64,000 bases of DNA from VBAS01 sp964444975 (GCA_964444975.1 CAYUJD010000001.1:53946-117945), one strand, 5' to 3'. Positions 24,810 to 33,439 are shown, counted from the first letter of the stretch. The notes: generated by a model not told the origin, from the sequence alone. Numbers and translations: made by a program.

Positions 24810-26099
24810 TTAAAAATATAATATCCAGGTTGAATAATGATTTGGCGAATCAAACGAACCACTTATCTCTCCTGAATATGTTTTCCATATTACAGGAGAT
24901 GATGTATGAACTACTGATTTTTTTTCCTCTCTTTTTTGAAAACCAGTGCTAGGTTCTCTCAAATTTACCGTGCCATAAGAGGCGCAAGAACCGCCATATG
25001 TATTACCACCAACCCAGGCAGCCATCTTTTCACGGCTCCTTTTCCAGTGGCCATTATTTTTTAGCTTGTAATGAACCACTTTCGCTTTCACACTTGATCT
25101 AAAACCAACGGAATGAATTGCAACTTCAAGCTCAAACATTTTCGTATTGTTATCATATTTATAAGCGGGACTTTTATAACTTTTCTTATTTGATTTACAA
25201 ACCGTCATTGGATCCTGAAGTTTTTCGTTTATTGCAATGCTTTCATTCATTGAAGCAAAGGGCCCCGAGAAAAAGAAATCACTATTTTGCAACATGTCAT
25301 TCAAAAATATCCCATCGTGCATGTTTTTTACTTTCGTATTGTCTTGTAAAACGGTATTTATATAAAGACCAGAGCTTGTTAGTTGATATACATCATTTCC
25401 AATCTTAAAAGAATAGTTACTGTTGCAAATGGTATTCGTTGCATCGTCATAAGTGAGATCAACACTGGCCGGGTGAGTACCAGAAAGATCATTATATAGC
25501 CAATCTGATTCTATTTCTTCGATTTGAGATCTTTTTGAAACAAAACCTGGAAACAGGTCTTCGAAATTTCTGTATGTTATCCTGGGATAAAATTCATTCG
25601 CTTCATCGATGCTGTCTAACACTTCAACCGACTGACTTGTATCAATTTGACTGTCGTAGTAATTATAATTATCTTCATAATCTTCATCCAATTGATCAAG
25701 AACAGCGATAGCATCGCTGGTACTCGCAAATTTCAAAATATTATCAGTTACTTCAAAAATAATTGTAACTCCAGCATAAGTAGTTCCTATTGTACTAATT
25801 TCTGCTGCAGCATTTTCGGCCGGACTTGTTTGATAGAAATTATCTGCTGTTTCAGCGGTCAAATTTCCGCTTGTTACTGTTAAGGAAAAAGGATGATTTG
25901 TATCTGGACTGCCATCATCATAAATATATCCAGTAACTACTACGTCGGCGCCGTATGTTTGGGGCAATGTAACTCTTACACCAAAATAATTATATTGGCC
26001 ACTTTGCGGTTCCATAGGGAAAGCTTCTACTGTAACCTGGGATGTTAGTGTGCCGAGAAAAAATGTACTTATGAACAAGAGAACAAATAACTTTTTCAT
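24810..26099 (-). CDS. Exported protein of unknown function, 429 aa
   Basis: First gene of the unit B operon. I chose the ATG at 26099, which gives a clean signal peptide (MKKLFVLLFISTFFLGTLTSQ); the longer frame to 26180 reads into the shared repeat region. Residues about 20-120 look Ig-like (TVEAFPMEP, VVVTGYIYDDGS). An acidic linker (DQLDEDYEDNYNYYDSQ) follows, then a mixed domain with FPGFVSKRSQIEEIESDWL, and a C-terminal part with cysteines and many aromatic residues. No known family is recognised. It occupies the place of the glycine-zipper gene in unit A, immediately next to the shared upstream region, but the two proteins show no similarity. Confidence 0.6.
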   Translation of the reverse strand: MKKLFVLLFISTFFLGTLTSQVTVEAFPMEPQSGQYNYFGVRVTLPQTYGADVVVTGYIYDDGSPDTNHPFSLTVTSGNLTAETADNFYQTSPAENAAAEISTIGTTYAGVTIIFEVTDNILKFASTSDAIAVLDQLDEDYEDNYNYYDSQIDTSQSVEVLDSIDEANEFYPRITYRNFEDLFPGFVSKRSQIEEIESDWLYNDLSGTHPASVDLTYDDATNTICNSNYSFKIGNDVYQLTSSGLYINTVLQDNTKVKNMHDGIFLNDMLQNSDFFFSGPFASMNESIAINEKLQDPMTVCKSNKKSYKSPAYKYDNNTKMFELEVAIHSVGFRSSVKAKVVHYKLKNNGHWKRSREKMAAWVGGNTYGGSCASYGTVNLREPSTGFQKREEKKSVVHTSSPVIWKTYSGEISGSFDSPNHYSTWILYF

Positions 26100-26233
26100 A
26101 AAATCTAATTTTCCGCCTACTCTCTTTAATACCCGGTTTTCGGCATTACCCGGTTCACCTGGTCTGCAGCCGGCTGGCAATCAGATGATGAACCGAAACT
26201 ACCGGGTATCAGCACCCGGCGAGCAGGATTATT

Positions 26234-26271
26234 CCCGCAAATGAGTGGGATTTTACCCGCAAAACATCGGG
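26234..26271. promoter_or_regulatory. Two candidate operators in unit B
   Basis: CCCGCAAATGAGTGGG (26234-26249) and CCCGCAAAACATCGGG (26256-26271) repeat the arrangement of unit A, again 22 bp apart. The only change falls in the second spacer (T to C). Confidence 0.5.
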
Positions 26272-26419
26272 AAAAATTTTGCCGGTATTTTTATTTGACT
26301 ATCAATATAACGGATAAAAAATCCGGGCTCCCTTAATGTTCAAAGAACTTCATAACCTAAAAATACTTATTCAGCCAATTAAAAAATTGGGATTTTTCCC
26401 AAAAAATATTGTGAATTAT

Positions 26420-26435
26420 CCCGGAAATGTTTGGG
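26420..26435. promoter_or_regulatory. Third candidate operator in unit B
   Basis: CCCGGAAATGTTTGGG, identical to the unit A site at 19798-19813. Confidence 0.45.
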
Positions 26436-26497
26436 AGATTGGAAAGGAAAATTTTATTTTCACAAAACACAATAACTGCATGCCCGGGCTGTTTTCA

Positions 26498-26532
26498 CAT
26501 ACATACATACATACATACATACATACATACAT
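26498..26532. repeat. (CATA)8.75 tetranucleotide microsatellite, copy 2
   Basis: Same 35-bp tract as in unit A, 4 bp before TAATTTTG (26537-26544). The TTG found upstream of the tract in unit A is CTG here, so a -33 element, if it exists, differs between the copies. Confidence 0.95.
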
Positions 26533-26620
26533 CAGCTAATTTTGTACCCCTTGCAAATTTTCCTCCGGTTAAGGTCATTAGTACATTTTCTTTTCTTATT
26601 ACACACCAAAACCACAAACC

Positions 26621-27286
26621 ATGCCTTACCTGCACAGCGAGTCCCTAATCAGAATTGCTATTGCCGATGATCATTTTTCTTACCTGGATATACTTTCGGC
26701 TCATATTAACAGTATTGACAACTGTAAAGTAATCATCCGGGCAGGAAACGGTAAAGAACTGCTGGAAAAAATCAGGCGTCAGCCTGAAGTTGATCTTGTG
26801 ATTACGGATATCAGGATGCCGGAGATGAATGGATATGAAGCTGCAAGAAAAATCAGGCAGGATTTTCCGCATATCCGGATTCTGTTTTCTTCCATGTACA
26901 GTAATGAACTGGTGTTTCGCCTGCTGTTTGAAACAGGGGCAGATGGATTCGTGCATAAAGGCGCTTCATTGAGCGAATACAGGAGAGCAATTTATGAAGT
27001 GTTGAAATCCGGGAATTATTTCCCCGCATTCCCTGTTTGTTTTCACAGGAAATACCTTTATGGAAATGGAAAGGAGTTGAACGGCAGATTGTTGATTTCG
27101 GACGAAGAAATAGAATTTTTGAAATTAGCCTGTACCGATCTTACCTATACAGCCATTGCCTGTAAGCTAAAAACTAATGAGCGGCATGTTGATTATATCC
27201 GCCAGGGCTTGTTTGAAAAGTTCGGTATCAAAAGTCGTGTAGGGTTAGCTTTATTGGCTTATGAAGCCGGTTTAATTAACTGCTGA
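26621..27286 (+). CDS. Orphan LuxR/NarL-type response regulator, copy 2, 221 aa
   Basis: Paralogue of the 19999 gene with the same receiver residues (D16, D17, D63, K113) and an almost identical LuxR-type helix-turn-helix. The substitutions cluster in receiver residues 99-147 (for example Y99F, C100R, V103F, A104E, A135P, G136A, I137F), the alpha4-beta5-alpha5 side that usually mediates dimer formation, and the linker. This suggests that the two regulators answer different partners but bind the same DNA sites. It is divergent from the unit B operon and followed 149 bp later by atpG. No kinase is encoded nearby. Confidence 0.88.
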   Translation: MPYLHSESLIRIAIADDHFSYLDILSAHINSIDNCKVIIRAGNGKELLEKIRRQPEVDLVITDIRMPEMNGYEAARKIRQDFPHIRILFSSMYSNELVFRLLFETGADGFVHKGASLSEYRRAIYEVLKSGNYFPAFPVCFHRKYLYGNGKELNGRLLISDEEIEFLKLACTDLTYTAIACKLKTNERHVDYIRQGLFEKFGIKSRVGLALLAYEAGLINC

Positions 27287-27435
27287 TTTCTCAGTTCAAA
27301 ATTCCTCATGAATTTTTCCCCCGACACCTTACCTTTGCCGCCTGAAAAAAGTTCAAAAGGTTCCAGGAGTTTTACAAGTTGCAGAGGTCAACGGGTTGAA
27401 CCTTTTAAACCTATTAAACATTTTAAACCTCCATC

Positions 27436-28317
27436 ATGGCAGGACAGTTAAAAGAAGTTCGCAACCGCATCAAGTCGGTGCAAAGCACGCAGCAGATTAC
27501 CAAGGCAATGAAGATGGTGAGTGCCGCCAAACTGCGCCGGGCACAAGATGCCATCATACAGATGCGGCCATATGCCCGCAAGATGCAGGAGATGCTCAGC
27601 AATATTGTGAGCAATGTGGAAGGTGGCGCCGGCCTAAGCCTGGCTGTGGAGCGGCCGGTAGAAAAAGTGCTGCTGATTGTCATTACCAGCGACCGCGGAC
27701 TTTGCGGCGCTTTCAATTCCAACCTTATTAAACTGGCCAAAGCTACCATCAATGAACGCTACAGCGATCAGTTCAAAAAAGGAAACGTAACCATCTGGAG
27801 CATCGGCAAGAAAGGCTATGAGCATTTTCTGAAAAACCGCTTCAATGTTTCCGACACCTATAAAGATATTTTCCTGCACCTGAGTTTTGAAAATGTGCAG
27901 AAGGCTGCACAGGCTGCCATGAATGGTTTCCGGGAAAAGCAGTTTGATGTGGTGGAAATCGTGTACAGCCAGTTTAAAAATGCCGCCACGCAGCGCTTCG
28001 AAGTGGAACGGTTTTTACCCATTCCTAAAGTGGAAAAAAAAGCCGGCGGCGCCAAAGCCGATTTTATTTTCGATCCTTCAAAAGAAGCACTGCTGGCCGA
28101 GCTGATGCCGAAAATTCTCAACACACAACTTTACAAAGCGGTACTCGATTCCAATGCGTCAGAACACGGCGCCCGCATGACCGCAATGGATAAAGCCAGC
28201 GACAATGCCAATGAAATGCTGCGGGTGCTGCGCATATCATACAACCGGGCACGGCAGGCAGCCATCACTACTGAATTGACCGAGATAGTAAGCGGGGCAG
28301 CAGCATTGCAGGGTTAA
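27436..28317 (+). CDS. atpG: F1Fo ATP synthase gamma subunit
   Basis: Central rotor stalk of F1, which couples proton flow through Fo to ATP synthesis. The N-terminal helix (AGQLKEVRNRIKSVQSTQQITKAMKMVSAAKL) carries the family signature, the middle has VITSDRGLCGAFNSN, and the C-terminal helix includes SEHGARMTAMDKASDNA with NRARQAAITTELTEI. At 293 aa it has normal length. No other atp gene is adjacent: the accessory unit B lies directly upstream and scpB downstream, so either the atp operon is split in this organism or the insertion of the units separated it. Confidence 0.97.
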   Translation: MAGQLKEVRNRIKSVQSTQQITKAMKMVSAAKLRRAQDAIIQMRPYARKMQEMLSNIVSNVEGGAGLSLAVERPVEKVLLIVITSDRGLCGAFNSNLIKLAKATINERYSDQFKKGNVTIWSIGKKGYEHFLKNRFNVSDTYKDIFLHLSFENVQKAAQAAMNGFREKQFDVVEIVYSQFKNAATQRFEVERFLPIPKVEKKAGGAKADFIFDPSKEALLAELMPKILNTQLYKAVLDSNASEHGARMTAMDKASDNANEMLRVLRISYNRARQAAITTELTEIVSGAAALQG

Positions 28318-28331
28318 GGCGCTCCCTGCCA

Positions 28332-28424
28332 CCCCTAAAGGGGGAACTTAGATCATTGCATTCCTTTTTTATTTTAAGAGTTCGATTGTTGCGGGTTGTG
28401 AGTTGGCGAAGTCACCTTTAGGGG
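28332..28424. repeat. Inverted repeat downstream of atpG
   Basis: CCCCTAAAGG (28332-28341) and CCTTTAGGGG (28415-28424) are perfect 10-bp inverted repeats in the 294-bp gap before scpB. Similar CCCTTTAGGG intergenic elements are common in Bacteroidota genomes from my general knowledge. It may also act in transcription termination. Confidence 0.5.
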
Positions 28425-28611
28425 ATTTAGGAGCTTTAACATGTGTTGATAATTGTGTTACCGGCTTTTGTTCCCTGATTGTACTTTCGTTGCGACGCTC
28501 CGTTCATCTTTTAGTTCTTTTATCATCATTTTTTCAATTCATACTTCATCTTCTGAAGCGCCGTATATAATTAACGCCCCTTTGGAAGATGAGGGTAAGA
28601 TTTTAAGGGTT

Positions 28612-29316
28612 ATGGAAATCATCAATCTGATACCGCATATTGAAGCGCTTATTTTTGCCAGTGACAAACCATTGACAACGCTTGAAATCACCGACCTGCT
28701 GAACAATGCTTTTTCTTTCATGGATGAAAAAGTGTCGCTTGACCAGGTAGAGTCGGCGCTGGAAGGGATCGTGGAGAAATACAAATCGGAATATTATCCG
28801 TTTGAGGTACGGATGAGCGGCGGCGGCTGGCAGTTTCTTACCAAAAAAGAATTTCATAAAACAGTAGCACAACTCAACGGCGACAAGTTTCTGAAAAAAC
28901 TTTCGGCCGCTGCCATGGAAACGCTTTCCATTATTGCCTACAAACAACCGGTGACCAAAGGCGAAATAGAAGCCATCCGCGGTGTAAGCGCCGATTATGC
29001 CGTGCAAAAACTGCTGGAAAAAGAACTCATCGTCATCAGCGGACGCAATGAAAACCTGCCCGGTCACCCGCTGGTGTATTCCACTTCCAAAAGCTTTATG
29101 GATTATTTCGGCATCAACTCACCCGCCGATTTGCCAAAAATAAAAGAAGCGCTGGCAGAGCAGGCCATTGAGCCAACCATCGTGAATGAATCGGATTTCA
29201 CTTCCCCATCGGCAAGCCCTGAAACGGCTGCACCCGGTGAATCCACCAATTTTTCCGTAACAGAAAGCGGGGAGCTGATTGAAAACAAGGATGAGGGAGA
29301 AAGTGAAGAGAGTTAA
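28612..29316 (+). CDS. scpB: Segregation and condensation protein B
   Basis: Winged-helix partner of ScpA and SMC in chromosome condensation. The ATG at 28612 gives 234 aa starting MEIINLIPHIEALIFASDKPL, the conserved family beginning; the frame is open another 53 codons but that part shows no similarity. The signature LSAAAMETLSIIAYKQPVTKGEIEAIRGV is present at about 100-130, then LLEKELIVISGR. A C-terminal acidic tail of about 60 residues, rich in Ser/Glu, follows the conserved core. Expressed in the same direction as lysA, 122 bp downstream. Confidence 0.94.
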   Translation: MEIINLIPHIEALIFASDKPLTTLEITDLLNNAFSFMDEKVSLDQVESALEGIVEKYKSEYYPFEVRMSGGGWQFLTKKEFHKTVAQLNGDKFLKKLSAAAMETLSIIAYKQPVTKGEIEAIRGVSADYAVQKLLEKELIVISGRNENLPGHPLVYSTSKSFMDYFGINSPADLPKIKEALAEQAIEPTIVNESDFTSPSASPETAAPGESTNFSVTESGELIENKDEGESEES

Positions 29317-29438
29317 GCCATGATGCTTTGATTGATTTATAATTTGCTGCTTCATCCAGCCAGATCATCCGACACACCGGTTCAGTAATCTTATTCAGGC
29401 TCACAGGCATTCCGCAGGTGCTCCTTATCTTCGCAGCT

Positions 29439-30647
29439 ATGCCTTTACTGCTTTCCCACCAGCAATTAATCGAGATAGCTAAAGAGTTCGGCACTCCCGT
29501 TTATGTGTATGATGCCCGGCGGATAAAAGAACAGTACGAAAGACTGTTATCGGCATTCAGCGCTACAGATGCCCGTTTTTTTTATGCAGCCAAGGCGCTG
29601 ACCAATATCAATATCCTGAAATATATCCGTTCCATCGGCTGCCATGTTGATTGCAGTTCCATCAATGAAGTGAAGCTGGCGCTGAAAGCCGGCTTTGCAC
29701 CGCAAAATATTCTTTATACGTCCAACAACATTTCATTTGAAGAAATAACGGAAGCAAAGAACGCCGGTGTGCATATCAATATTGACAGCATTTCAAACCT
29801 GCGAAAATTCGGATTCGCATTCGGGCACAGTTATCCGGTGGGTGTACGGCTGCGGCCAAATATCATGGCGGGCGGCAACCTGAAAATATCAACGGGCCAT
29901 TCGGAAAGCAAATTCGGTGTGCCGGTTGAAGACATAAAGGAGATACTCAGTGTTGTAAACGAAACCAACCTGCACATCCGCACCCTGCATATCCATACCG
30001 GCAGCGAAATCCAGGATGTGGAAGTGTTTGCCAAAGGCATCGAAGTTTTGTTTGAAGCAGCGCAGCATTTTCCCGAACTGGAAGTGCTTGACCTTGGCGG
30101 CGGCTTCAAAGTGCCCTATATGCCCGGCGAAAAAGGAACCGATATTGAGTATTTGGGAAAAAAAGTAAAAGAGGAATTTGAGTGGTATGAAAAAAAATAT
30201 GGCCGACATCTGCAGGTTTGGTTTGAGCCGGGAAAATACCTGGTAAGCGAAGCGGGCTATTTTATTACCACGGTTAACGTTATCAAGCAAACACGAGAAA
30301 TAGTTTTTGCAGGTGTTGACAGCGGGCTGAATCATCTCATCCGCCCCATGTTTTACGGCGCCTATCATGAAATAGAAAATATTTCAAATCCGCAGGGCGA
30401 AAAGAAATTGTACAACGTGGTGGGCAATATTTGCGAAACAGACACTTTTGCGGAGGACCGCCTGCTGCCTGAAGTAAGAGAAGGTGATCTGCTTGTATTC
30501 CGTAATGCCGGCGCTTATTGTTTTGAAATGTCATCCCACTACAACTCCCGTTTCAAACCGGCGGAAGTAATGGTTAATGACAGGCAGCTGCATCTCATCC
30601 GCCGGAGAGAATCACTCGATGATTTGTTAAGAAACCAGGTGGAATAA
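29439..30647 (+). CDS. lysA: Diaminopimelate decarboxylase
   Basis: PLP enzyme making L-lysine from meso-diaminopimelate, the last step of lysine synthesis. The PLP lysine is in RFFYAAKALTN. HTGSEIQD, LDLGGGFKVPY (glycine-rich phosphate loop), EPGKYLV and NAGAYCFEMSSHYN (cysteine contacting substrate of the other subunit) follow. The family length is normal (402 aa). I chose the ATG at 29439 rather than 29418; it lies 5 bp after TATCTTCG, a near-consensus -7 box, so the mRNA may be nearly leaderless. Confidence 0.95.
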   Translation: MPLLLSHQQLIEIAKEFGTPVYVYDARRIKEQYERLLSAFSATDARFFYAAKALTNINILKYIRSIGCHVDCSSINEVKLALKAGFAPQNILYTSNNISFEEITEAKNAGVHINIDSISNLRKFGFAFGHSYPVGVRLRPNIMAGGNLKISTGHSESKFGVPVEDIKEILSVVNETNLHIRTLHIHTGSEIQDVEVFAKGIEVLFEAAQHFPELEVLDLGGGFKVPYMPGEKGTDIEYLGKKVKEEFEWYEKKYGRHLQVWFEPGKYLVSEAGYFITTVNVIKQTREIVFAGVDSGLNHLIRPMFYGAYHEIENISNPQGEKKLYNVVGNICETDTFAEDRLLPEVREGDLLVFRNAGAYCFEMSSHYNSRFKPAEVMVNDRQLHLIRRRESLDDLLRNQVE

Positions 30648-30713
30648 AAGGCCAACTCCGTATATTCGAAAGTATAACTGCAATTGCCACACAGTTAATT
30701 TAACCTCCGGTTT

Positions 30714-31199
30714 ATGGAAACTTATTTTCAATCTTTTGCCAGGATGATGATGCACCCCCTGAGGTTTCGCTTCTTTCTTCTTTCCAGGCTGCCCAGCGCC
30801 TATTTTTCAGGAGTGCGGATAAAAGCTATAGATGAAAGAAAATGTGAAGTAACTGTTCCTTACAAATGGTTTTCGCAAAATCCTTTTCGCAGCACTTATT
30901 TTGCCTGTCTGAGCATGGCGGCCGAAATGAGTACCGGCGCCCTTGCCATGGCTCATTTATATAAAAGAAAACCGGCCGTGAGCATGCTGGTGATTAAAAC
31001 GGGAGGTGAATATTATAAAAAAGCAACGGATAAAACCACATTCACCTGCGAAGACGGCGCCCTGATAAAAGAGATGATTGAAGAAGCAATAGCAACCGGC
31101 GAACCACGAACTGTAAAGGCAAAATCGGTCGGAAAAAATCTTGCCGGTGAAGTGGTGGCTGAGTTTTATATTACATGGTCATTTAAAGCAAAGGGGTAA
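30714..31199 (+). CDS. DUF4442 hotdog-fold protein, 161 aa
   Basis: Cytosolic protein with the hotdog architecture of DUF4442 thioesterase-like families. A characteristic stretch KWFSQNPFRSTYFACLSMAAEMSTGALA covers the central helix, followed by strands KPAVSMLVIKTGGEYYKKAT and a final GEVVAEFYITWSFK. It may act on acyl-CoA, but no substrate is known. It lies between lysA and the beta-CASP protein on the same strand. Confidence 0.78.
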   Translation: METYFQSFARMMMHPLRFRFFLLSRLPSAYFSGVRIKAIDERKCEVTVPYKWFSQNPFRSTYFACLSMAAEMSTGALAMAHLYKRKPAVSMLVIKTGGEYYKKATDKTTFTCEDGALIKEMIEEAIATGEPRTVKAKSVGKNLAGEVVAEFYITWSFKAKG

Positions 31200-31300
31200 A
31201 AAGAAAAAGAGATACAACATTCAGTATTTTATCATTTATCAAATTAACGACACCCGGGGTGGAATGATTCTGATTCATCCTTTAGGGAACGGAGGGCGGC

Positions 31301-32704
31301 ATGAAAATAGCATTTCACGGAGCGGCACGATGCGTAACCGGCAGCAAACACAAGCTGACGTTGAAAAGCGGCAAAAAGATATTGCTTGATTGCGGCATGT
31401 TCCAGGGCATGGGCAATGATACAGATGCGCTGAACCGTCATTTCGGTTTCGACCCGCAAAAAATAAATGCCATGATTCTATCGCATGCCCATATTGATCA
31501 CAGCGGGCTGATTCCAAAACTTGTGAAGGAAGGTTATGCTGGAAAAATTTTTTGCACGCCGGCTACCAAAGAATTAACGGGAGTGCTGCTGGAAGACTCA
31601 GCCGAAATACAGGAAGATGACATAAAATATGAGAACAAAAAAAGAGCCGCCACAGGGCAGCCATACCTTACTCCGCTGTACACCAAAGAAGATGCAAAGA
31701 AAGCTGGGCAATGCCTGGTAACTGAAAATTATAATACATGGTTTGATGTAACAGACGGTGTGCAGGCCATGTTTACGGATGCGGGTCACATCATCGGCAG
31801 TGCCTGTGTGCATTTGCGGATAAATGAAAACGGAAAGGAAAGAACGTTTACCTTCAGCGGCGATGTAGGCCGCTACCGCGATGTGATTCTGAAATCGCCG
31901 CAAAATTTTCCGCAGGCAGAATATATCATACTGGAATCTACCTATGGCAACAGCCTGCACGACCAGCACATCACTACACCCGACCTTTTGCTGCAATGGA
32001 TAGAAAAAGCCTGTCTGAAAAAGAAAGGCAAACTGATAATGCCTGCTTTCAGCGTAGGCCGCACACAGGAAATTTTATATGCACTCAACCAGCTTGAACT
32101 CGAAAATCGCTTGCCCGATCTTGATTATTTTGTAGACAGTCCGTTGAGCATCGAAGCAACAGAAATCATTAAAAAGTACCCGGAATATTTCAATAAAAGG
32201 ATTCAGCGTGTGCTGCAAGCTGACAATGATCCTTTCAATTTTAAAGGATTAAAATATATAAAGACGGTTGAACAATCCAAAATGCTCAACTTCCGCAACG
32301 AGCCTTGTGTGATTATTTCGGCCAGCGGCATGGCTGATGCCGGCCGGGTAAAGCATCACATCAGCAATAATATTGAAAACAGCCGGAACACAATTTTATT
32401 TACCGGCTATTGCGAACCCAATTCTTTGGGTGGACGGTTGCTGGCCGGTAAAAAGGAGGTGGGCATATTTGGAGTGGAGCATGAAGTGCATGCCGAAACA
32501 GGCGCCATTCGCAGTATGAGTGCTCATGGCGATTATGAAGACCTGAGCCAGTGGCTGGCTTGCCAGGACATGCAGCAGGTAAAAAAAATTTTCCTGGTAC
32601 ATGGTGAATACGATGTACAACAAGACTTCAAAGCCCGCTTAACCCGGAAAGGTTTTGATGATATTGAAATACCCGAACTGCATTATGAAATCGGGCTTGG
32701 CTGA
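31301..32704 (+). CDS. Metallo-beta-lactamase fold / beta-CASP RNA-processing-type hydrolase, 467 aa
   Basis: Related to the CPSF-73-like exonuclease family. The N-terminal MBL part has LLDCGMFQG, the zinc motif SHAHIDHSG (about 64-72), FTDAGHIIGSA and TFSGDVGRY. The inserted beta-CASP domain follows (AFSVGRTQEILYAL, ISASGMADAGRVKHH). The C-terminal RMMBL segment has GEYDVQQDFKARL, with its histidine in LVHGEYD. The ATG lies 100 bp after the DUF4442 gene. Members process RNA; the actual substrate here is not known. Confidence 0.9.
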   Translation: MKIAFHGAARCVTGSKHKLTLKSGKKILLDCGMFQGMGNDTDALNRHFGFDPQKINAMILSHAHIDHSGLIPKLVKEGYAGKIFCTPATKELTGVLLEDSAEIQEDDIKYENKKRAATGQPYLTPLYTKEDAKKAGQCLVTENYNTWFDVTDGVQAMFTDAGHIIGSACVHLRINENGKERTFTFSGDVGRYRDVILKSPQNFPQAEYIILESTYGNSLHDQHITTPDLLLQWIEKACLKKKGKLIMPAFSVGRTQEILYALNQLELENRLPDLDYFVDSPLSIEATEIIKKYPEYFNKRIQRVLQADNDPFNFKGLKYIKTVEQSKMLNFRNEPCVIISASGMADAGRVKHHISNNIENSRNTILFTGYCEPNSLGGRLLAGKKEVGIFGVEHEVHAETGAIRSMSAHGDYEDLSQWLACQDMQQVKKIFLVHGEYDVQQDFKARLTRKGFDDIEIPELHYEIGLG

Positions 32705-32735
32705 TCTGATTTTTCCCACCCTCCGGAAGTTTTTT

Positions 32736-33029
32736 TCAGGCAGTAGCCATTTCTTCTATTTCGGCAGTTGTGGGGTCGATGATGCGGGAAACTTTTGCCA
32801 CTACATTGGCAGGGAAGCCGCCCCGCTCAGCATGCTCACGAATCATCTGTTCATTGGGTGCCACATACACGCAATAGATTTTATCGCCTGTGACATAGCT
32901 CTGGATCCACTGGATGTGTGGCCCCATCTGGTCAAGCACGGAGCAGGATTTTTGTGAAATGGCCTGGAGCTGTTCATCAGAAAATTTTCCGGCGCCGGGT
33001 ATTTCCCGTTCAATAATAAACTTAGGCAT
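32736..33029 (-). CDS. DUF4242 protein, 97 aa
   Basis: Small ferredoxin-like protein beginning MPKFIIEREIPGAGKF, with SYVTGDKIYCVYVAPNEQMIREHAERGGFP, the conserved DUF4242 core including the HAERxGFP motif. Some members bind nickel in vitro; a physiological role is not established. The ATG at 33029 was chosen because the 15-residue longer version starts with a non-conserved cysteine-rich stretch. It is convergent with the beta-CASP gene, with 31 bp between stops. Confidence 0.8.
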   Translation of the reverse strand: MPKFIIEREIPGAGKFSDEQLQAISQKSCSVLDQMGPHIQWIQSYVTGDKIYCVYVAPNEQMIREHAERGGFPANVVAKVSRIIDPTTAEIEEMATA

Positions 33030-33222
33030 ACAGCAGCATTTTAAAAATGAACGAATAATTAAAAGGTACGGCATCTCATGGGGTGAAGGATGAGTGAAAT
33101 TGCACGTAGGGTGAGGAGAAGAATGGGGTATTAAGGATTTCTAAGTTAAGAAATTTTCTTGTAGAAAAACCATGTAGCAGGAGTGTGGCGGTAACCTGGT
33201 GATTAGAAATACTGATGCTGAA

Positions 33223-33330
33223 GGGCTGCGGGATGCGAAGGGGCAGCCCCGGTGCATTTGGCCGGGGCCGAAGCCCGGAGCAGCCCGGACTGTAGCTGAA
33301 CAAAGCGACGGACGATGAGAGCCCCAAAAA
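33223..33330. other. GC-rich structured element in a 410-bp intergenic region
   Basis: The gap between the divergent DUF4242 and DUF4136 genes has a conspicuous GC-rich block. GGGCTGC (33223-33229) can pair with either GCAGCCC at 33243-33249 or the second GCAGCCC at 33280-33286. GCCCCGG (33246-33252) pairs with CCGGGGC (33262-33268) around a 9-nt loop. These alternatives exclude one another. The rest of the gap is AT-rich with no ORF of note. It could be a dispersed repeat or a structured RNA; no Rfam class is recognised. Confidence 0.5.
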
Positions 33331-33439
33331 ATTTTACAGGCTTATAATTTCCTTGACGGTTTTTTCACAACCTGTTAGTAAACGCAGGTGGTGAATTTTC
33401 GTTTATTAAAGTGAATTATCACCTTAAAATTTTTTGACT

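Larger units (their letters stand above)
26109..27340 (+). repeat. Right-end repeat of unit B (copy 2)
   Basis: Direct-repeat partner of 19487-20720, offset about 6622 bp. It includes the leader hairpin, three CCC-N10-GGG motifs, the microsatellite and the response regulator. Similarity ends after CCCCCGACACCTTACCTTT, just before the atpG leader. Confidence 0.9.

Noticed and set aside
19876..26532. CATA repeats as a CRISPR array
   Set aside because: The repeats are simple tetranucleotides without spacers, and no cas genes are present.
28453..28611. Extended N-terminus of ScpB
   Set aside because: The extension is Ser/Phe-rich and unlike the family; the conserved start MEIINLIPHIEAL begins at 28612.
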